From the NCBI GenBank assembly GCA_025924515.1, contig JAICIE010000001.1, positions 1 through 64,000 of the forward strand: DNA of 64,000 nucleotides, written 5' to 3'. Every line of letters begins with the position of its first letter. The stretch's first letter is position 1. Both the position numbers and the translations under genes were made by a program. The notes beneath the pieces were generated by a model. The model saw nothing but the letters and a program-made list of their open reading frames with translations. It made no database searches and had not been told where the DNA came from. The stretch comes from Jatrophihabitans sp. (lineage in GTDB: Bacteria; Actinomycetota; Actinomycetes; Mycobacteriales; Jatrophihabitantaceae). Shown in pieces: positions 25,203 to 33,673 of the stretch.

Positions 25203-26228
25203 ATGTACACCAAGGACAACGAGAAGTACTTCGTCGTCGACGCCCACGTGGCGCTGTGGGACGCCCGTCCGGAGAACCAGCGCAACATCCACGGCAAGCA
25301 GTTCATCGACTGCTTCTACGACTATCACAAGAACCTCTCACCGGAGTCCGAGGTCTGGCCTTACGAGGACTACCTGTACTACGGCGGCGACCGCCTGATG
25401 AAGGACCTTTTCGAGGACGGCTACGTCGATCATGCGATCTTCCAACCGGCGCTGCTCGGCGAGTTCTACAAATCCGGGTTCGGGCAGACCGAGGAGGCGA
25501 TTGCGCTCGCTCAGGCGCACCCGGGAAAGCTGACCTACAACCATGTCTTCGACCCGCGCTTCGGTGAGGACGGCCTCGAGCGGTTCCGCCGCGACGCCGA
25601 GCGGATGAAGCTCAAGGGGGTCAAGCTGTACACGGCCGAGTGGCAGGGTAACTCGCGCGGCTACTCACTCGCCGACCCGTGGACCTACCGCTACCTGGAG
25701 GCATGCCAGGAGATGGGAGTCGCCAACATTCACGTCCACAAGGGCCCGACGATCCGGCCGCTGGACCGCGACGCGTTCGACGTCGCCGACGTGGACAAGG
25801 TCGCCACCGACTTCACCGACCTCAACTTCGTGGTGGAGCACTGCGGGCTGCCACGGCTCGAGGACTTCTGCTGGATCGCGACCCAGGAGCCGAACGTGTA
25901 TGCCGGCCTTGCGGTGGCGATGCCGTTCATCCACACGCGTCCGCGCTACTTCGCGCAGATAATCGGCGAGCTGCTCTACTGGCTGGACGAAAACCGGATC
26001 TTGTTCTCCAGCGATTATGCGATCTGGACGCCCAAGTGGCTCGTCGAGAGGTTCGTCGACTTCCAGATCCCCGAGGACATGGCGGAGTACACGAAGTTGA
26101 CCGCGGACATCAAGAAAAAAATCCTCGGACTCAACGCCGCAGCGCTCTACGGGATTCCTGTGCCCGACGAGCTGCAGGTCCGACCCGCTCCCGACCAAGT
26201 CGAGCGCGAGGCCGCGGCGGTCGCCTGA
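25203..26228 (+). CDS. Amidohydrolase-family protein of prm/mim-type clusters
   Basis: A 341-residue TIM-barrel amidohydrolase (amidohydrolase 2/ACMSD-like). The N-terminal metal motif is DAHVALWD (Asp13, His15) where classical members have DxHxH, so one histidine is replaced by Ala17. Later residues include HVHKGPTI, VVEHCGLP and FSSDYAIWTPKW. ATG at 25203 follows GGAGG. Overlaps the next gene by ATGA. Close relatives are encoded inside actinobacterial propane and binuclear-iron monooxygenase operons, where the role is unproven (maturation or ring/ketone hydrolysis have been considered). No monooxygenase genes occur here. Confidence 0.85.
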   Translation: MYTKDNEKYFVVDAHVALWDARPENQRNIHGKQFIDCFYDYHKNLSPESEVWPYEDYLYYGGDRLMKDLFEDGYVDHAIFQPALLGEFYKSGFGQTEEAIALAQAHPGKLTYNHVFDPRFGEDGLERFRRDAERMKLKGVKLYTAEWQGNSRGYSLADPWTYRYLEACQEMGVANIHVHKGPTIRPLDRDAFDVADVDKVATDFTDLNFVVEHCGLPRLEDFCWIATQEPNVYAGLAVAMPFIHTRPRYFAQIIGELLYWLDENRILFSSDYAIWTPKWLVERFVDFQIPEDMAEYTKLTADIKKKILGLNAAALYGIPVPDELQVRPAPDQVEREAAAVA

Positions 26229-27025
26229 TGACGGTGGCGCAGAGGTCCCGACACGCGGCATGCCTGGAGATGGAGGTCCGCCGCGCGCTGGACGCCGTAT
26301 TCGATCCGGAGCTGGACGAGCCGATCACGGACCTCGGCTTCGTGCGGTCGGTGGAGGTCGACGAGGGAACGGTGACCGTGCACCTGCGGTTGCCGACCTC
26401 GTTCTGCGCGCCGAACTTCGCCTGGCTGATGGCGTCCGACGCGCGCGAGGCGGTCCGCGCCGTTCCCGGCGTCGACCGTGTCACCGTCGAACTCGACGAC
26501 CATCACGACTCCGAGATCGTCAACCGCGGCCTGGCAGCCGGCAATGACTTCAAGGCGACCTTCGGCGCGGAGGCCGAGCAGGATCTTGACGCGCTGCGGT
26601 CGGTCTTCCGCCGCAAGGCGCACGTGGCGGCGATGGAGCGAGCGGTCACCGCTTGGATGAGCGCCGACGCCACCCGGACGGAGGCCGACGTCGCCGGCCT
26701 GGTCCTTGCCGACCTGCCGCCCGGACGAGCGGCCGACGCACTGGTCCGGCGCCGGGGCGCGCTCGGCTGGTCGAGCGAGCCGCACGATCGCGTCTTGGTG
26801 GACGAGCACGGCAGCGCCGTCCGGCCGGAGGACGCGGTGCGGCGGTTGCGACAGGCGCGTTCGGTTCGGGTGTCCGTCGACGGCAACGCCTACTTCTGCC
26901 GCGGCCTGCTGGCCACCCGCTACCCCGGCGCCGAGGCCGACCAGTCGCCGCGCGACCAGGGGGACGGCACCACCCGTCCCGTCCTACCGATTGTTCTACG
27001 TTCGCCGAAGGGTGCAAACGCATGA
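26228..27025 (+). CDS. DUF59 (MIP18-type) metal-sulfur assembly protein with C-terminal extension
   Basis: A 265-residue protein. The N-terminal DUF59 domain (about 12-100) has EVRRALDAVFDPELDEPITD and a conserved Cys in PTSFCAPNF, as in iron-sulfur cluster carriers of the SufT/MIP18 family. The C-terminal half (about 110-265) is not recognised and includes a possible Cys site (GNAYFCRGLL). It overlaps both neighbours by ATGA. The same amidohydrolase-DUF59-alcohol dehydrogenase order occurs downstream of propane monooxygenase genes, where this protein is presumed to help metal-site assembly. Confidence 0.83.
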   Translation: MTVAQRSRHAACLEMEVRRALDAVFDPELDEPITDLGFVRSVEVDEGTVTVHLRLPTSFCAPNFAWLMASDAREAVRAVPGVDRVTVELDDHHDSEIVNRGLAAGNDFKATFGAEAEQDLDALRSVFRRKAHVAAMERAVTAWMSADATRTEADVAGLVLADLPPGRAADALVRRRGALGWSSEPHDRVLVDEHGSAVRPEDAVRRLRQARSVRVSVDGNAYFCRGLLATRYPGAEADQSPRDQGDGTTRPVLPIVLRSPKGANA

Positions 27026-28047
27026 GAGCCGTCCGCGTCGTCGAGTATCACGAGAGCCTGCAGATGGACGACGTTTCGGAGCCGCGGATCACCGGTCCGT
27101 TCGACGTCATCGTGAGAATCGGGGGCGCCGGAGTCTGCCGCACCGACATCCACATCCTCGAAGGCCAGTGGGCCGAGAAGTCCGGCGTCGAGCTGCCTTA
27201 CACGATCGGGCACGAGAACGCCGGATGGGTGTCGTCCGTGGGTGATGCGGTCACCAACGTCGCCGAGGGCGACAAGGTCATCCTGCACCCGCTGGTGACG
27301 TGTGGACTGTGCCGCGCGTGCCGTTTCGGCGACGACGTGCATTGCGTGAACTCCCGCTTCCCCGGCATCGACTCTGACGGGGGCTACGCCGAGTTCCTCA
27401 AGACGTCCGCGCGCAGCGTTGTGAAGATCGACGATGCGTTGGAGCCGGCCGATGTCGCCGCGCTCGCCGACGCCGGGCTCACCGCCTACCACGCCGCGGC
27501 GAAGGCGGCGCGTCGTCTGCGGCCCGGCGATCGGGTGGTGATGATCGGCGCAGGCGGCCTGGGGCACATCGGGATCCAGGTCATGGCAGCCCTCAGCCCA
27601 GCCGAGATCATCGTCGTCGACCGAAACCCTGACGCCGTCAAACTCGGCGTCGAGGTCGGCGCGACGCACGGAGTCGTCGCGACCGGCGGGCACGTCGACG
27701 AGGTGCTCGAACTCACCGGGGGAAACGGCGCCGAGCAAGTTCTCGACTTCGTCGGCGAGGGCGGATCGACCGCTGAGGGAATCCGGATGACCCGGCGGGC
27801 GGGTGACTATCACGTCGTCGGCTACGGCGAGAACGTCAACGTGCCGACGATCGACGTCATCTCCTCCGAGATCAACATCATCGGCAACCTAGTGGGGTCG
27901 TACAACGACCTCGTTGAGCTCATGGCCCTGGCCGCCCAGCAGAAGGTCACGCTGCACACCGCCAAGTATTCGCTCGACGACTTTCAAGAAGCGGTCGACG
28001 ACCTTTCCGCAGGTCGCGTGCGTGGGCGCGCCATTCTCATTCCGTAA
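27022..28047 (+). CDS. Zinc-dependent alcohol dehydrogenase (MDR superfamily)
   Basis: A 341-residue NAD(P)-dependent dehydrogenase. Catalytic zinc ligands Cys39 (GVCRTD) and His64/Glu65 (GHENAGW) and the structural zinc Cys94, Cys97, Cys100 and Cys108 are all present. The Rossmann motif GAGGLGHIGIQV starts near residue 174. ATGA overlap with the DUF59 gene. In propane-type clusters the homologue oxidises the alcohol product; here the substrate is unknown, but an alcohol fed to this pathway is likely. Confidence 0.9.
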   Translation: MRAVRVVEYHESLQMDDVSEPRITGPFDVIVRIGGAGVCRTDIHILEGQWAEKSGVELPYTIGHENAGWVSSVGDAVTNVAEGDKVILHPLVTCGLCRACRFGDDVHCVNSRFPGIDSDGGYAEFLKTSARSVVKIDDALEPADVAALADAGLTAYHAAAKAARRLRPGDRVVMIGAGGLGHIGIQVMAALSPAEIIVVDRNPDAVKLGVEVGATHGVVATGGHVDEVLELTGGNGAEQVLDFVGEGGSTAEGIRMTRRAGDYHVVGYGENVNVPTIDVISSEINIIGNLVGSYNDLVELMALAAQQKVTLHTAKYSLDDFQEAVDDLSAGRVRGRAILIP

Positions 28048-28075
28048 CTCGGTCGACTCCGATGGAGGACATCCG

Positions 28076-28399
28076 TTGATATTCATCACCGCCAAGTTCC
28101 GGGTCCGGCCGGAGAAGGCCGACCAGTGGCCCGCCATCACCAACTCCTTCACCGAAGCGACCCGCGCGGAGCCGGGATGCCTCTGGTTCGACTGGTCGCG
28201 CAGCCTCGACGACCCGGCCGAGTACGTCCTCGTCGAGGCGTTCCGTGACGACGAGGCCGGCGCCGCCCATGTCGGCTCGCAACATTTCAAGGCGGCGCAA
28301 CGTGACCTGCCGCGGCACCTGGCCGAGACGCCGCGGATCGTGAACTTCTCCGTGCCCGGCACCGACTGGTCGGAGCTCGGGGAGCTCAGGGTCGACTGA
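28076..28399 (+). CDS. Antibiotic-biosynthesis-monooxygenase (ABM) domain protein
   Basis: A 107-residue dimeric alpha-beta barrel protein: IFITAKFRVRPEKADQWPAI, EPGCLWFDWSRS and YVLVEAFRDDEAGAAHVGSQHF are typical of YgiN-like quinol monooxygenases. The start is TTG at 28076, supported by GGAGG seven bases upstream; no ATG or GTG fits. It is 28 bases after the alcohol dehydrogenase, so it closes the operon. ABM domains can oxidise phenols/quinols without a cofactor, but many have no known activity. Confidence 0.82.
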   Translation: MIFITAKFRVRPEKADQWPAITNSFTEATRAEPGCLWFDWSRSLDDPAEYVLVEAFRDDEAGAAHVGSQHFKAAQRDLPRHLAETPRIVNFSVPGTDWSELGELRVD

Positions 28400-28464
28400 C
28401 TGCGCGGTCGACCGTCGCGGCCGGCTGCGCCGACCGCGGCATTGCCGTTTGTAGCTGTTCCGGG

Positions 28465-29961
28465 CTAGTCCGGGTCGCCGTGCTCGTTGAACCAGCGCGC
28501 GAGGGGGCCACGACGGCCGACCGCGCGCAGGCGGCGCTCGGTGGCCTCCCGTTGCAGGCGCGTGGTCACGATCAGCAGTTCGTCACCCACGCGCAGTTGC
28601 GTATCAGCCGTCGGCACGAACGTGCGCCCCTCCCGGATGATCAACGTGATCACGCTGGGGTCGGGCAGGCGCAACTCGACGAGCGAGACGCCGTTCAACG
28701 CCGATCCCGCGGGGATGGTGGTGGTGAGCAGCTCGGCGTCGAGCACGTCGAGAGGTGCGGCCTCGACAACGATCTCGCGGGTGGCCTGACGCGGGATGAG
28801 TCGGAGACGGCGCGCTACCGGTCGCAGGCTCGGTCCCTGGATGAGCGTGAAGATCACGACGAGGACGAAGACGATGTTCAGCAGGCGCGCGCTGTCAGGA
28901 ACGCCGCGGACAATCGGAAAGGTCGCCAGCACGATCGGAACCGCACCGCGCAACCCCGCCCACGACAGAAAGCCCTGCTCGCGGGCCGAGACGCGAAAGA
29001 ACCCCAACGAGGCGGCTACGGACAGGGGCCGAGCCACCCCAAGCAGCACCAGGCCCGCGACGACCGCCGGAAGGACCTGTGCGGACAGGTCATGGGGTGT
29101 CACCAGGAGGCCGAGGAGGACGAACAGGCCGATCTGGGCCAGCCAGCCGAGCCCCTCGGCGAAGGAGCGCGTCGCCGCCCGGTGCGGAAGTCCGGCGTTG
29201 GCGAGCACGACACCGGCCAGGTAGGCGGCCAGGAACCCGCTGGCGTGCGCCGCGCCGGCCGCGGCGAAGGCACCGAACCCGAGCCCGAATGTTGCCAGCG
29301 GATACAACCCCGAGGCCGGTAGCGCCATCCGCGGCAGCAGCCACGCACCCAGCCAGCCGGCGGCGAGCCCGATCAGCATTCCGGCGCCCAGCTCATAGAT
29401 CAGTGAACCGATGAACTCGAGAACGTTGAGATGAAACGGGGTTGTGCTGAGCAGCAGCACGAGAATGACGCTCGGGGCGTCGTTCAATCCGGACTCGGCC
29501 TCCAGCAGCCCGGCGACGCGGGCGGTGAGCGGCAATACCCTCAGGACGGAGAACACCGCGGCGGCGTCTGTCGACGACACGATGGCGCCCAGAAGGAAAG
29601 CCTGCTGCCAGCCGAGGTCGAGCAGATAATGGACACCGGCCGCGGTGACCGTCGTGCTCACCCCCACCCCGACAGTCGCCAGCACGCCGGCCGGAGCCAG
29701 CAGCGAGCGAATTTCGCTCCACCGGGTCGTGAGCCCGCCTTCGACGAGGATCACTGCGAGTGCGGCCGTGCCCAGATCTTGCGCCACCTGCGCGTTGTTG
29801 AACCGGATTCCCACGACGTCCTCACCGAGCAGTACTCCGAGCGCTAGGAACAGCAGCAGGCTCGGCAACCCCACCCTGGAGGCCAACCGCGTCGCCACAA
29901 CGCTGACCAGGACGACCGCGGCGCCGGCCAGCAGGGTCAGGTAGAGCTGCTGCAGGCTCAT
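28465..29961 (-). CDS. CPA1-type K+(Na+)/H+ antiporter with RCK_C domain (CvrA/NhaP2-like)
   Basis: A 498-residue inner-membrane cation/proton antiporter. About twelve membrane segments (1-385) include GAIVSSTDAAAVFSVL and the family ESGLNDAPSVILVL. A cytoplasmic RCK_C (TrkA_C) domain follows (about 405-485; PDPSVITLIIREGRTFVPTADT). This is the layout of the potassium/proton antiporter CvrA/NhaP2, which expels K+ to protect against high turgor or low pH. ATG at 29961 gives the standard N-terminus. Divergent from a TrkA-type K+ uptake regulator, 126 bases away. Confidence 0.9.
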   Translation of the reverse strand: MSLQQLYLTLLAGAAVVLVSVVATRLASRVGLPSLLLFLALGVLLGEDVVGIRFNNAQVAQDLGTAALAVILVEGGLTTRWSEIRSLLAPAGVLATVGVGVSTTVTAAGVHYLLDLGWQQAFLLGAIVSSTDAAAVFSVLRVLPLTARVAGLLEAESGLNDAPSVILVLLLSTTPFHLNVLEFIGSLIYELGAGMLIGLAAGWLGAWLLPRMALPASGLYPLATFGLGFGAFAAAGAAHASGFLAAYLAGVVLANAGLPHRAATRSFAEGLGWLAQIGLFVLLGLLVTPHDLSAQVLPAVVAGLVLLGVARPLSVAASLGFFRVSAREQGFLSWAGLRGAVPIVLATFPIVRGVPDSARLLNIVFVLVVIFTLIQGPSLRPVARRLRLIPRQATREIVVEAAPLDVLDAELLTTTIPAGSALNGVSLVELRLPDPSVITLIIREGRTFVPTADTQLRVGDELLIVTTRLQREATERRLRAVGRRGPLARWFNEHGDPD

Positions 29962-30087
29962 GCGGCTCCCGTCCTGGCGATGCGACGACATTGCCAGACC
30001 GGACAGCCGGCGCTCCTGCCCGCCCCGGAACCGGGAACCTGGGCGGTACGGTGGCGCACACCGTCGCACAAGACTGGAACGGTGCAC

Positions 30088-30765
30088 ATGCGAGTCGCGG
30101 TCGCCGGCGCCGGTGACACCGGGCGATCCATCGCGCACGCACTGGTGCACGCCCGGCACCAGGTGCTGCTGATCGAGCGCTACCGCCACGCCTACCGCCC
30201 CAGCCGGGTCGCGGACGCCGAATGGATGTTCGCCGACGCCTGCGAGCTCGCCACGCTTCAGGCCGCAGGCATCAACACCTGCGATGCTGTCATCGCCGCC
30301 ACCGGCGACGACAAAGTGAACGTCGTCTTCGCGTTTCTTGCCAAGACCGAGTTCGCCGTGCCCCGGGTGGTGGCCCGGATCAACAACCCCACGAACCGGC
30401 ATCTCTTCAGCGCCGACTGGGGTGTGGACGTTGCGGTTGCGACCCGGGACAGCCTCATCGCGGCCGCCGACCAAGAGGTGGCCCCGCGCCGCGCGGTCCC
30501 GCTGCTCACCCTGCACTCGCAGACGAGCCTGATCGAGCTCACCGTGGCGGCCGGATCACCCGCCGACGGCTGCGCCCTCGACGATCTGCCGGTCCCGGCG
30601 AACGCGGCCGTGCTCGCGGTCGTCCACGCCAAGCGACTGACGCCGCCGGCGTCGATCACCGAGCTGACGGCCGGCGACGAACTGCTCGTCCTGGCTGCGC
30701 CGCAGGCCGAGCCGCGGATGCGCGAGCTGGTTGACGCCGCGACCACACCGCGCGCCCGGCCTTGA
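30088..30765 (+). CDS. TrkA/KtrA-type potassium channel regulator (RCK)
   Basis: A 225-residue cytosolic protein with an N-terminal RCK/Rossmann domain and a C-terminal RCK_C domain (about 140-220). The nucleotide motif is VAVAGAGDTGRSIAHAL, with an acidic strand end LLIERYR and the typical AVIAATGDDKVN. Such subunits bind NAD(H), ATP or ADP and gate K+ transporters; here the first Gly motif reads GAGDTG. No Trk/Ktr membrane subunit lies beside it, so its partner may be the divergent antiporter or a transporter elsewhere. Confidence 0.87.
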   Translation: MRVAVAGAGDTGRSIAHALVHARHQVLLIERYRHAYRPSRVADAEWMFADACELATLQAAGINTCDAVIAATGDDKVNVVFAFLAKTEFAVPRVVARINNPTNRHLFSADWGVDVAVATRDSLIAAADQEVAPRRAVPLLTLHSQTSLIELTVAAGSPADGCALDDLPVPANAAVLAVVHAKRLTPPASITELTAGDELLVLAAPQAEPRMRELVDAATTPRARP

Positions 30766-30806
30766 AGCCGGCCTGATCCCTACCCGTCGGCCAGCGACCC
30801 CTTCTC

Positions 30807-30856
30807 GATCAACAGACAGAATCTGCTGCTATCACAGCCTCGGCCGTCTGTTGATC
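30807..30856. repeat. Inverted repeat in intergenic region
   Basis: Perfect 11-bp arms GATCAACAGAC (30807-30817) and its complement (30846-30856) are separated by 28 bases that contain a smaller CAGA/TCTG palindrome. The stretch is less GC-rich than its surroundings and lies between two convergent genes; it could be a terminator or a protein-binding site. Confidence 0.5.
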
Positions 30857-30919
30857 ACGGAGATTAGGCGAAGATCAGACGGCGGCTGGCGGTGATCGGT
30901 TGTTGCCCGCGGTGCGCGG

Positions 30920-31519
30920 TCAGGGCTTGCGGCTGATGGTTACGGCGAACTCTGAGGTCGGATGCCATGGCCGCAGATCCCAGGTGGCGAATCGATGCTC
31001 GAGCACCAGCCCGGCCCGCGCGAGGTGCGCGTCGAAGTCCTCCAGCGCATAGCCGCGGCCGGTGCCGAACCCGGCCACCAGGAGGCCGTCGGAACGAAGG
31101 TGGGCGGCGGTGCGGGACAACACGTCCGGCTCGGTGCCGTGCGCCACGAACGGCAGCACGTTGCCGGCAAGGACCGCGGCGTCGAACGGCTCGGACTCGC
31201 CCAACTTCGTCAGGTCGAGCACCGCGAGATCAGCGACGATCCACCGTGAACCGGGGTGGTCGCCGTGCGCCACCTCGATCAATGCCGCGTCCGCATCCAC
31301 ACCGATCACCCGGTGCCCACGCGCAGCCAGTTCGCCGCCCACCCGCCCGGTTCCGCAGCCGGCATCGAGCACGCGGGAGCCACGCGGCAACAGCGCATCG
31401 AGCAGGCGCGCCTCTCCGGCAAGATCGGCCCCTTCGGCAGCCAGTCGCCGGAATCTGTCGATGTACCACTGGCTATGGCCATCGCCGTGCTGAGTCACCC
31501 ACCGCGTCGCCCTGCTCAT
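30920..31519 (-). CDS. Class I SAM-dependent methyltransferase
   Basis: A 199-residue methyltransferase with motif I VLDAGCGTGRVGGELAARGH, acidic loop GVDADAALIEVA and post-motif WIVADLAVLDL. The N-terminus WVTQHGDGHSQWYIDRFRRLA is typical of a common actinobacterial group. ATG at 31519 is preferred over 31543. Substrate unknown. Confidence 0.83.
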   Translation of the reverse strand: MSRATRWVTQHGDGHSQWYIDRFRRLAAEGADLAGEARLLDALLPRGSRVLDAGCGTGRVGGELAARGHRVIGVDADAALIEVAHGDHPGSRWIVADLAVLDLTKLGESEPFDAAVLAGNVLPFVAHGTEPDVLSRTAAHLRSDGLLVAGFGTGRGYALEDFDAHLARAGLVLEHRFATWDLRPWHPTSEFAVTISRKP

Positions 31520-31677
31520 CGGCACACGGTATCCGTGGATCACGGCCCGCTCAGCAAGGACGTGCAGCGCCGTTCGCTCCTTCGCCGCGGGCGTGGGGTT
31601 GGGACGGCGCGCTCCGTCTTCCGCGGTGCTCCGCGCCGATCGTCGGCCGGAACCGGCTCAGGCGCTACGGTCGCGTT

Positions 31678-31944
31678 GTGGGGGTTCGGGTAGTGCCGGG
31701 CGGGGTGGTGCACGAGCTGCCGTCCGACCTGCGCACGGCCCTGCTGGCCGACAGCACAGCACTCGCGGCGTGGAAGGACATCACGCCGCTGGCCCGCAAC
31801 GAGTTCATCTGCTGGGTTGAGGACGCCAAGCAGGGGGCGACCCGCGAGCGCCGGATTCGCCGCACCCGGGAGGAACTGCAGGAGGGCCAGCGCCGGCCAT
31901 GCTGCTGGCCGGGGTGCAGGCACCGCGAGCGGACCGGCAGCTGA
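31678..31944 (+). CDS. Short YdeI/OmpD-associated family protein
   Basis: An 88-residue protein matching the C-terminal YdeI module: VHELPSDLRTALLADSTALA, LTPLARNEFICWVEDAK-like helix, RRIRRTREELQEGQRRP, and a Cys-rich end CCWPGC-RHR. Short stand-alone versions of this length are common in actinobacteria. YdeI has been linked to peptide/bacteriocin resistance in enterobacteria, but the function here is unknown. GTG at 31678 is the assumed start; no strong ribosome site is visible. Confidence 0.75.
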   Translation: MGVRVVPGGVVHELPSDLRTALLADSTALAAWKDITPLARNEFICWVEDAKQGATRERRIRRTREELQEGQRRPCCWPGCRHRERTGS

Positions 31945-31972
31945 CGACGGACCCTCGGCGTCAGGGACGCGG

Positions 31973-32086
31973 TTCGGCGACCTCATGACGTTGCGACAGA
32001 TGGGCTTCGGCGTCGCGGTCGCGCCGCTCATCGACGCCACCCTGATCCGGTCGGCGGTCCTGACGGCGCCCGCATGGAATCGGCTG
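31973..32086 (+). pseudogene. Remnant of an MMPL-family transporter
   Basis: About 38 codons match the last membrane region of MMPL/RND lipid exporters: FGDLMTLRQMGFGVAVAPLI followed by DATLIRSAVLTAP. In intact proteins this is preceded by some 650 residues and followed by LLG-type residues and a cytoplasmic tail. Here nothing else of the gene is present, and the frame runs into unrelated sequence (WNRLQRREVV). It is a deletion scar of a once-present exporter gene. Confidence 0.75.
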
Positions 32087-32102
32087 CAGCGTCGGGAAGT
32101 CG

Positions 32103-33146
32103 TCAGCCGTAGTCGGCGAACAGGCGGCGGTTGACGCCGTCGACGGTCATGAATCCGCCGTACGGCAGGATCCATTGCGGTCGGGTGTGCCCGAACGGAG
32201 CGCCCACGACGATCACCGCCTCAGGGTTGTACCGAGCCACCAGGTCGATCACGGTGTCGCGCTGTTCCGCGCGCTTCGCGCGCCTGGCCTCCGGTGACGG
32301 TCGGACGGTGAAATCAGAGGTCGGCGGACGTGCAACGACGACCGCGCTGACAGCGGTCAAAATGCCACGCTCGCCGAGCGACCGCAGGATCCAGCCGAAT
32401 TCGCGGGCGGGAATCAACTCCTCGGACGACTCGAGGAGCAGGATTCCGCCGTCGAGCGCGGTGGGGTCATGCGGGAACCGGCCGGCGGTGAGAATCCACT
32501 GGATCACCTCGATGCAGCCGCCCCACGTGCGGCCGGTGACCGAGGTCCGCGGTCCTGACCAGACCCACGGCTCGGTGGGGTCTCGCTCGCCGAATTCGGT
32601 GAGCGCTCGCGGATCGTTCCAGTCGTGCCCGATATCCTCGGACTCCCCCGGCTCGGTGATTTCGATGCGTTCTCCAGTGAGGAGCGCGGCCCGCAACGAT
32701 TGTCCGTGGATGGGATCGACCCGCGGACCCGGTCCGAGATGAACCTGCGTTGATCCGCCGTAGAAGCCGGCAACGCCGTTGGTCCACAGCCAGTTGAGCA
32801 GGTTCGTGTTGTCGCTGTATCCGAGGAATGGCTTCGGGTCGAGGGCGAGGAGTCCGGCGTCGAGATGCGGAATCACGGTGATTTGGTCGTCGCCGCCGAT
32901 GGTGGCGAGGACGGCGCGAATCTGGGGGTCCGCGAACGCCGCGTTCAGGTCGTCGGCACGATCGCGCGCGGAAGCGCCGAGGCGACGCGTGGTCGGGAAT
33001 TCCACCGGAACCAAGCCGGTCACTTCGCGCAGCCGCCGTAGCGCCTGTTGGTGGACCGCCGGGGCGACCGCCGGCGCCGCGAACGACGGCGACATTACAG
33101 CGACCTTGTCGCCGGCTTCGGCCTTCCTCGGCGAAACCAACTTCAT
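32103..33146 (-). CDS. S66-family LD-carboxypeptidase-like protein (MccF type)
   Basis: A 347-residue serine peptidase of family S66. The nucleophile Ser111 lies in FLGYSDNTNLLNW, the Glu in LLLESSEELIP (about 236-246), and the His in VGAPFGHTRPQW (about 317), giving the Ser-Glu-His triad. Members are cytoplasmic LD-carboxypeptidases that trim recycled murein peptides, or MccF-type enzymes that detoxify microcin C-like compounds. The MccF-like insert around the middle favours the second, but assignment is uncertain. ATG at 33146 gives the family start. Confidence 0.85.
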   Translation of the reverse strand: MKLVSPRKAEAGDKVAVMSPSFAAPAVAPAVHQQALRRLREVTGLVPVEFPTTRRLGASARDRADDLNAAFADPQIRAVLATIGGDDQITVIPHLDAGLLALDPKPFLGYSDNTNLLNWLWTNGVAGFYGGSTQVHLGPGPRVDPIHGQSLRAALLTGERIEITEPGESEDIGHDWNDPRALTEFGERDPTEPWVWSGPRTSVTGRTWGGCIEVIQWILTAGRFPHDPTALDGGILLLESSEELIPAREFGWILRSLGERGILTAVSAVVVARPPTSDFTVRPSPEARRAKRAEQRDTVIDLVARYNPEAVIVVGAPFGHTRPQWILPYGGFMTVDGVNRRLFADYG

Positions 33147-33155
33147 TTCGAAAGC

Positions 33156-33530
33156 TTAATGCCCCCGCCACGGCTGTGGACGGTGATCGGTGCGGAGCCA
33201 CCGCGAGTTCCGGACGTGGTCGAGCAGCGCCGCCACCAGGTCGTCAGGATTCTCTTCGCCTACATGGTGACCGCTGGCGAGAGGTCGGCCGCGAAGGTCG
33301 TCTGCCCACGGACGCCAGGCGCGCGACCGACAGAGAGGGCCGGCTCGGTAATCCTCGAGCACCGCTCGCACGACGGCGTCGGGGATGTTCGGAGCGACCT
33401 GGTGCCAAGTCGCGTGAGTGCGCGGATGCCCGTGCAGCATCACCACCGCGGGTCCCTGCCCACCGACCCGGACTCGAAGTCGAACGTCCGCCACCACCTG
33501 GACGATGTGCAGGCCGAACGCGTCGAACAC
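33156..33530 (-). pseudogene. Internally deleted alpha/beta hydrolase (dehalogenase-like)
   Basis: The frame begins as a normal alpha/beta hydrolase (VRLRVRVGGQGPAVVMLHGHPRTHATWHQVAP). It then jumps directly to the late part of the same fold (DAVVRAVLEDYRAG), jumps again to WRPWADDLRGRPLASGHHVG, and ends like haloacetate-dehalogenase relatives (EENPDDLVAALLDHV). The nucleophile region, roughly 150 residues in the middle, is missing, although the C-terminal histidine region (SGHHVGEE) survives. At 124 codons it is far shorter than the usual 280-300. It should be inactive. Confidence 0.78.
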
Positions 33531-33673
33531 TCCTTCATCCTGCTCGGCGAGGTGGAAAGGCCGCGTTCATCGCCCCCCGGTAGCTCGCGTCCTCGTCTAG
33601 CATGCCGGTGTACGGGTGATGGCGATCCGTTCGAGCAGCGGCCCGCTTCCGGCCGAGCAGTGAGGAGCCCGTG

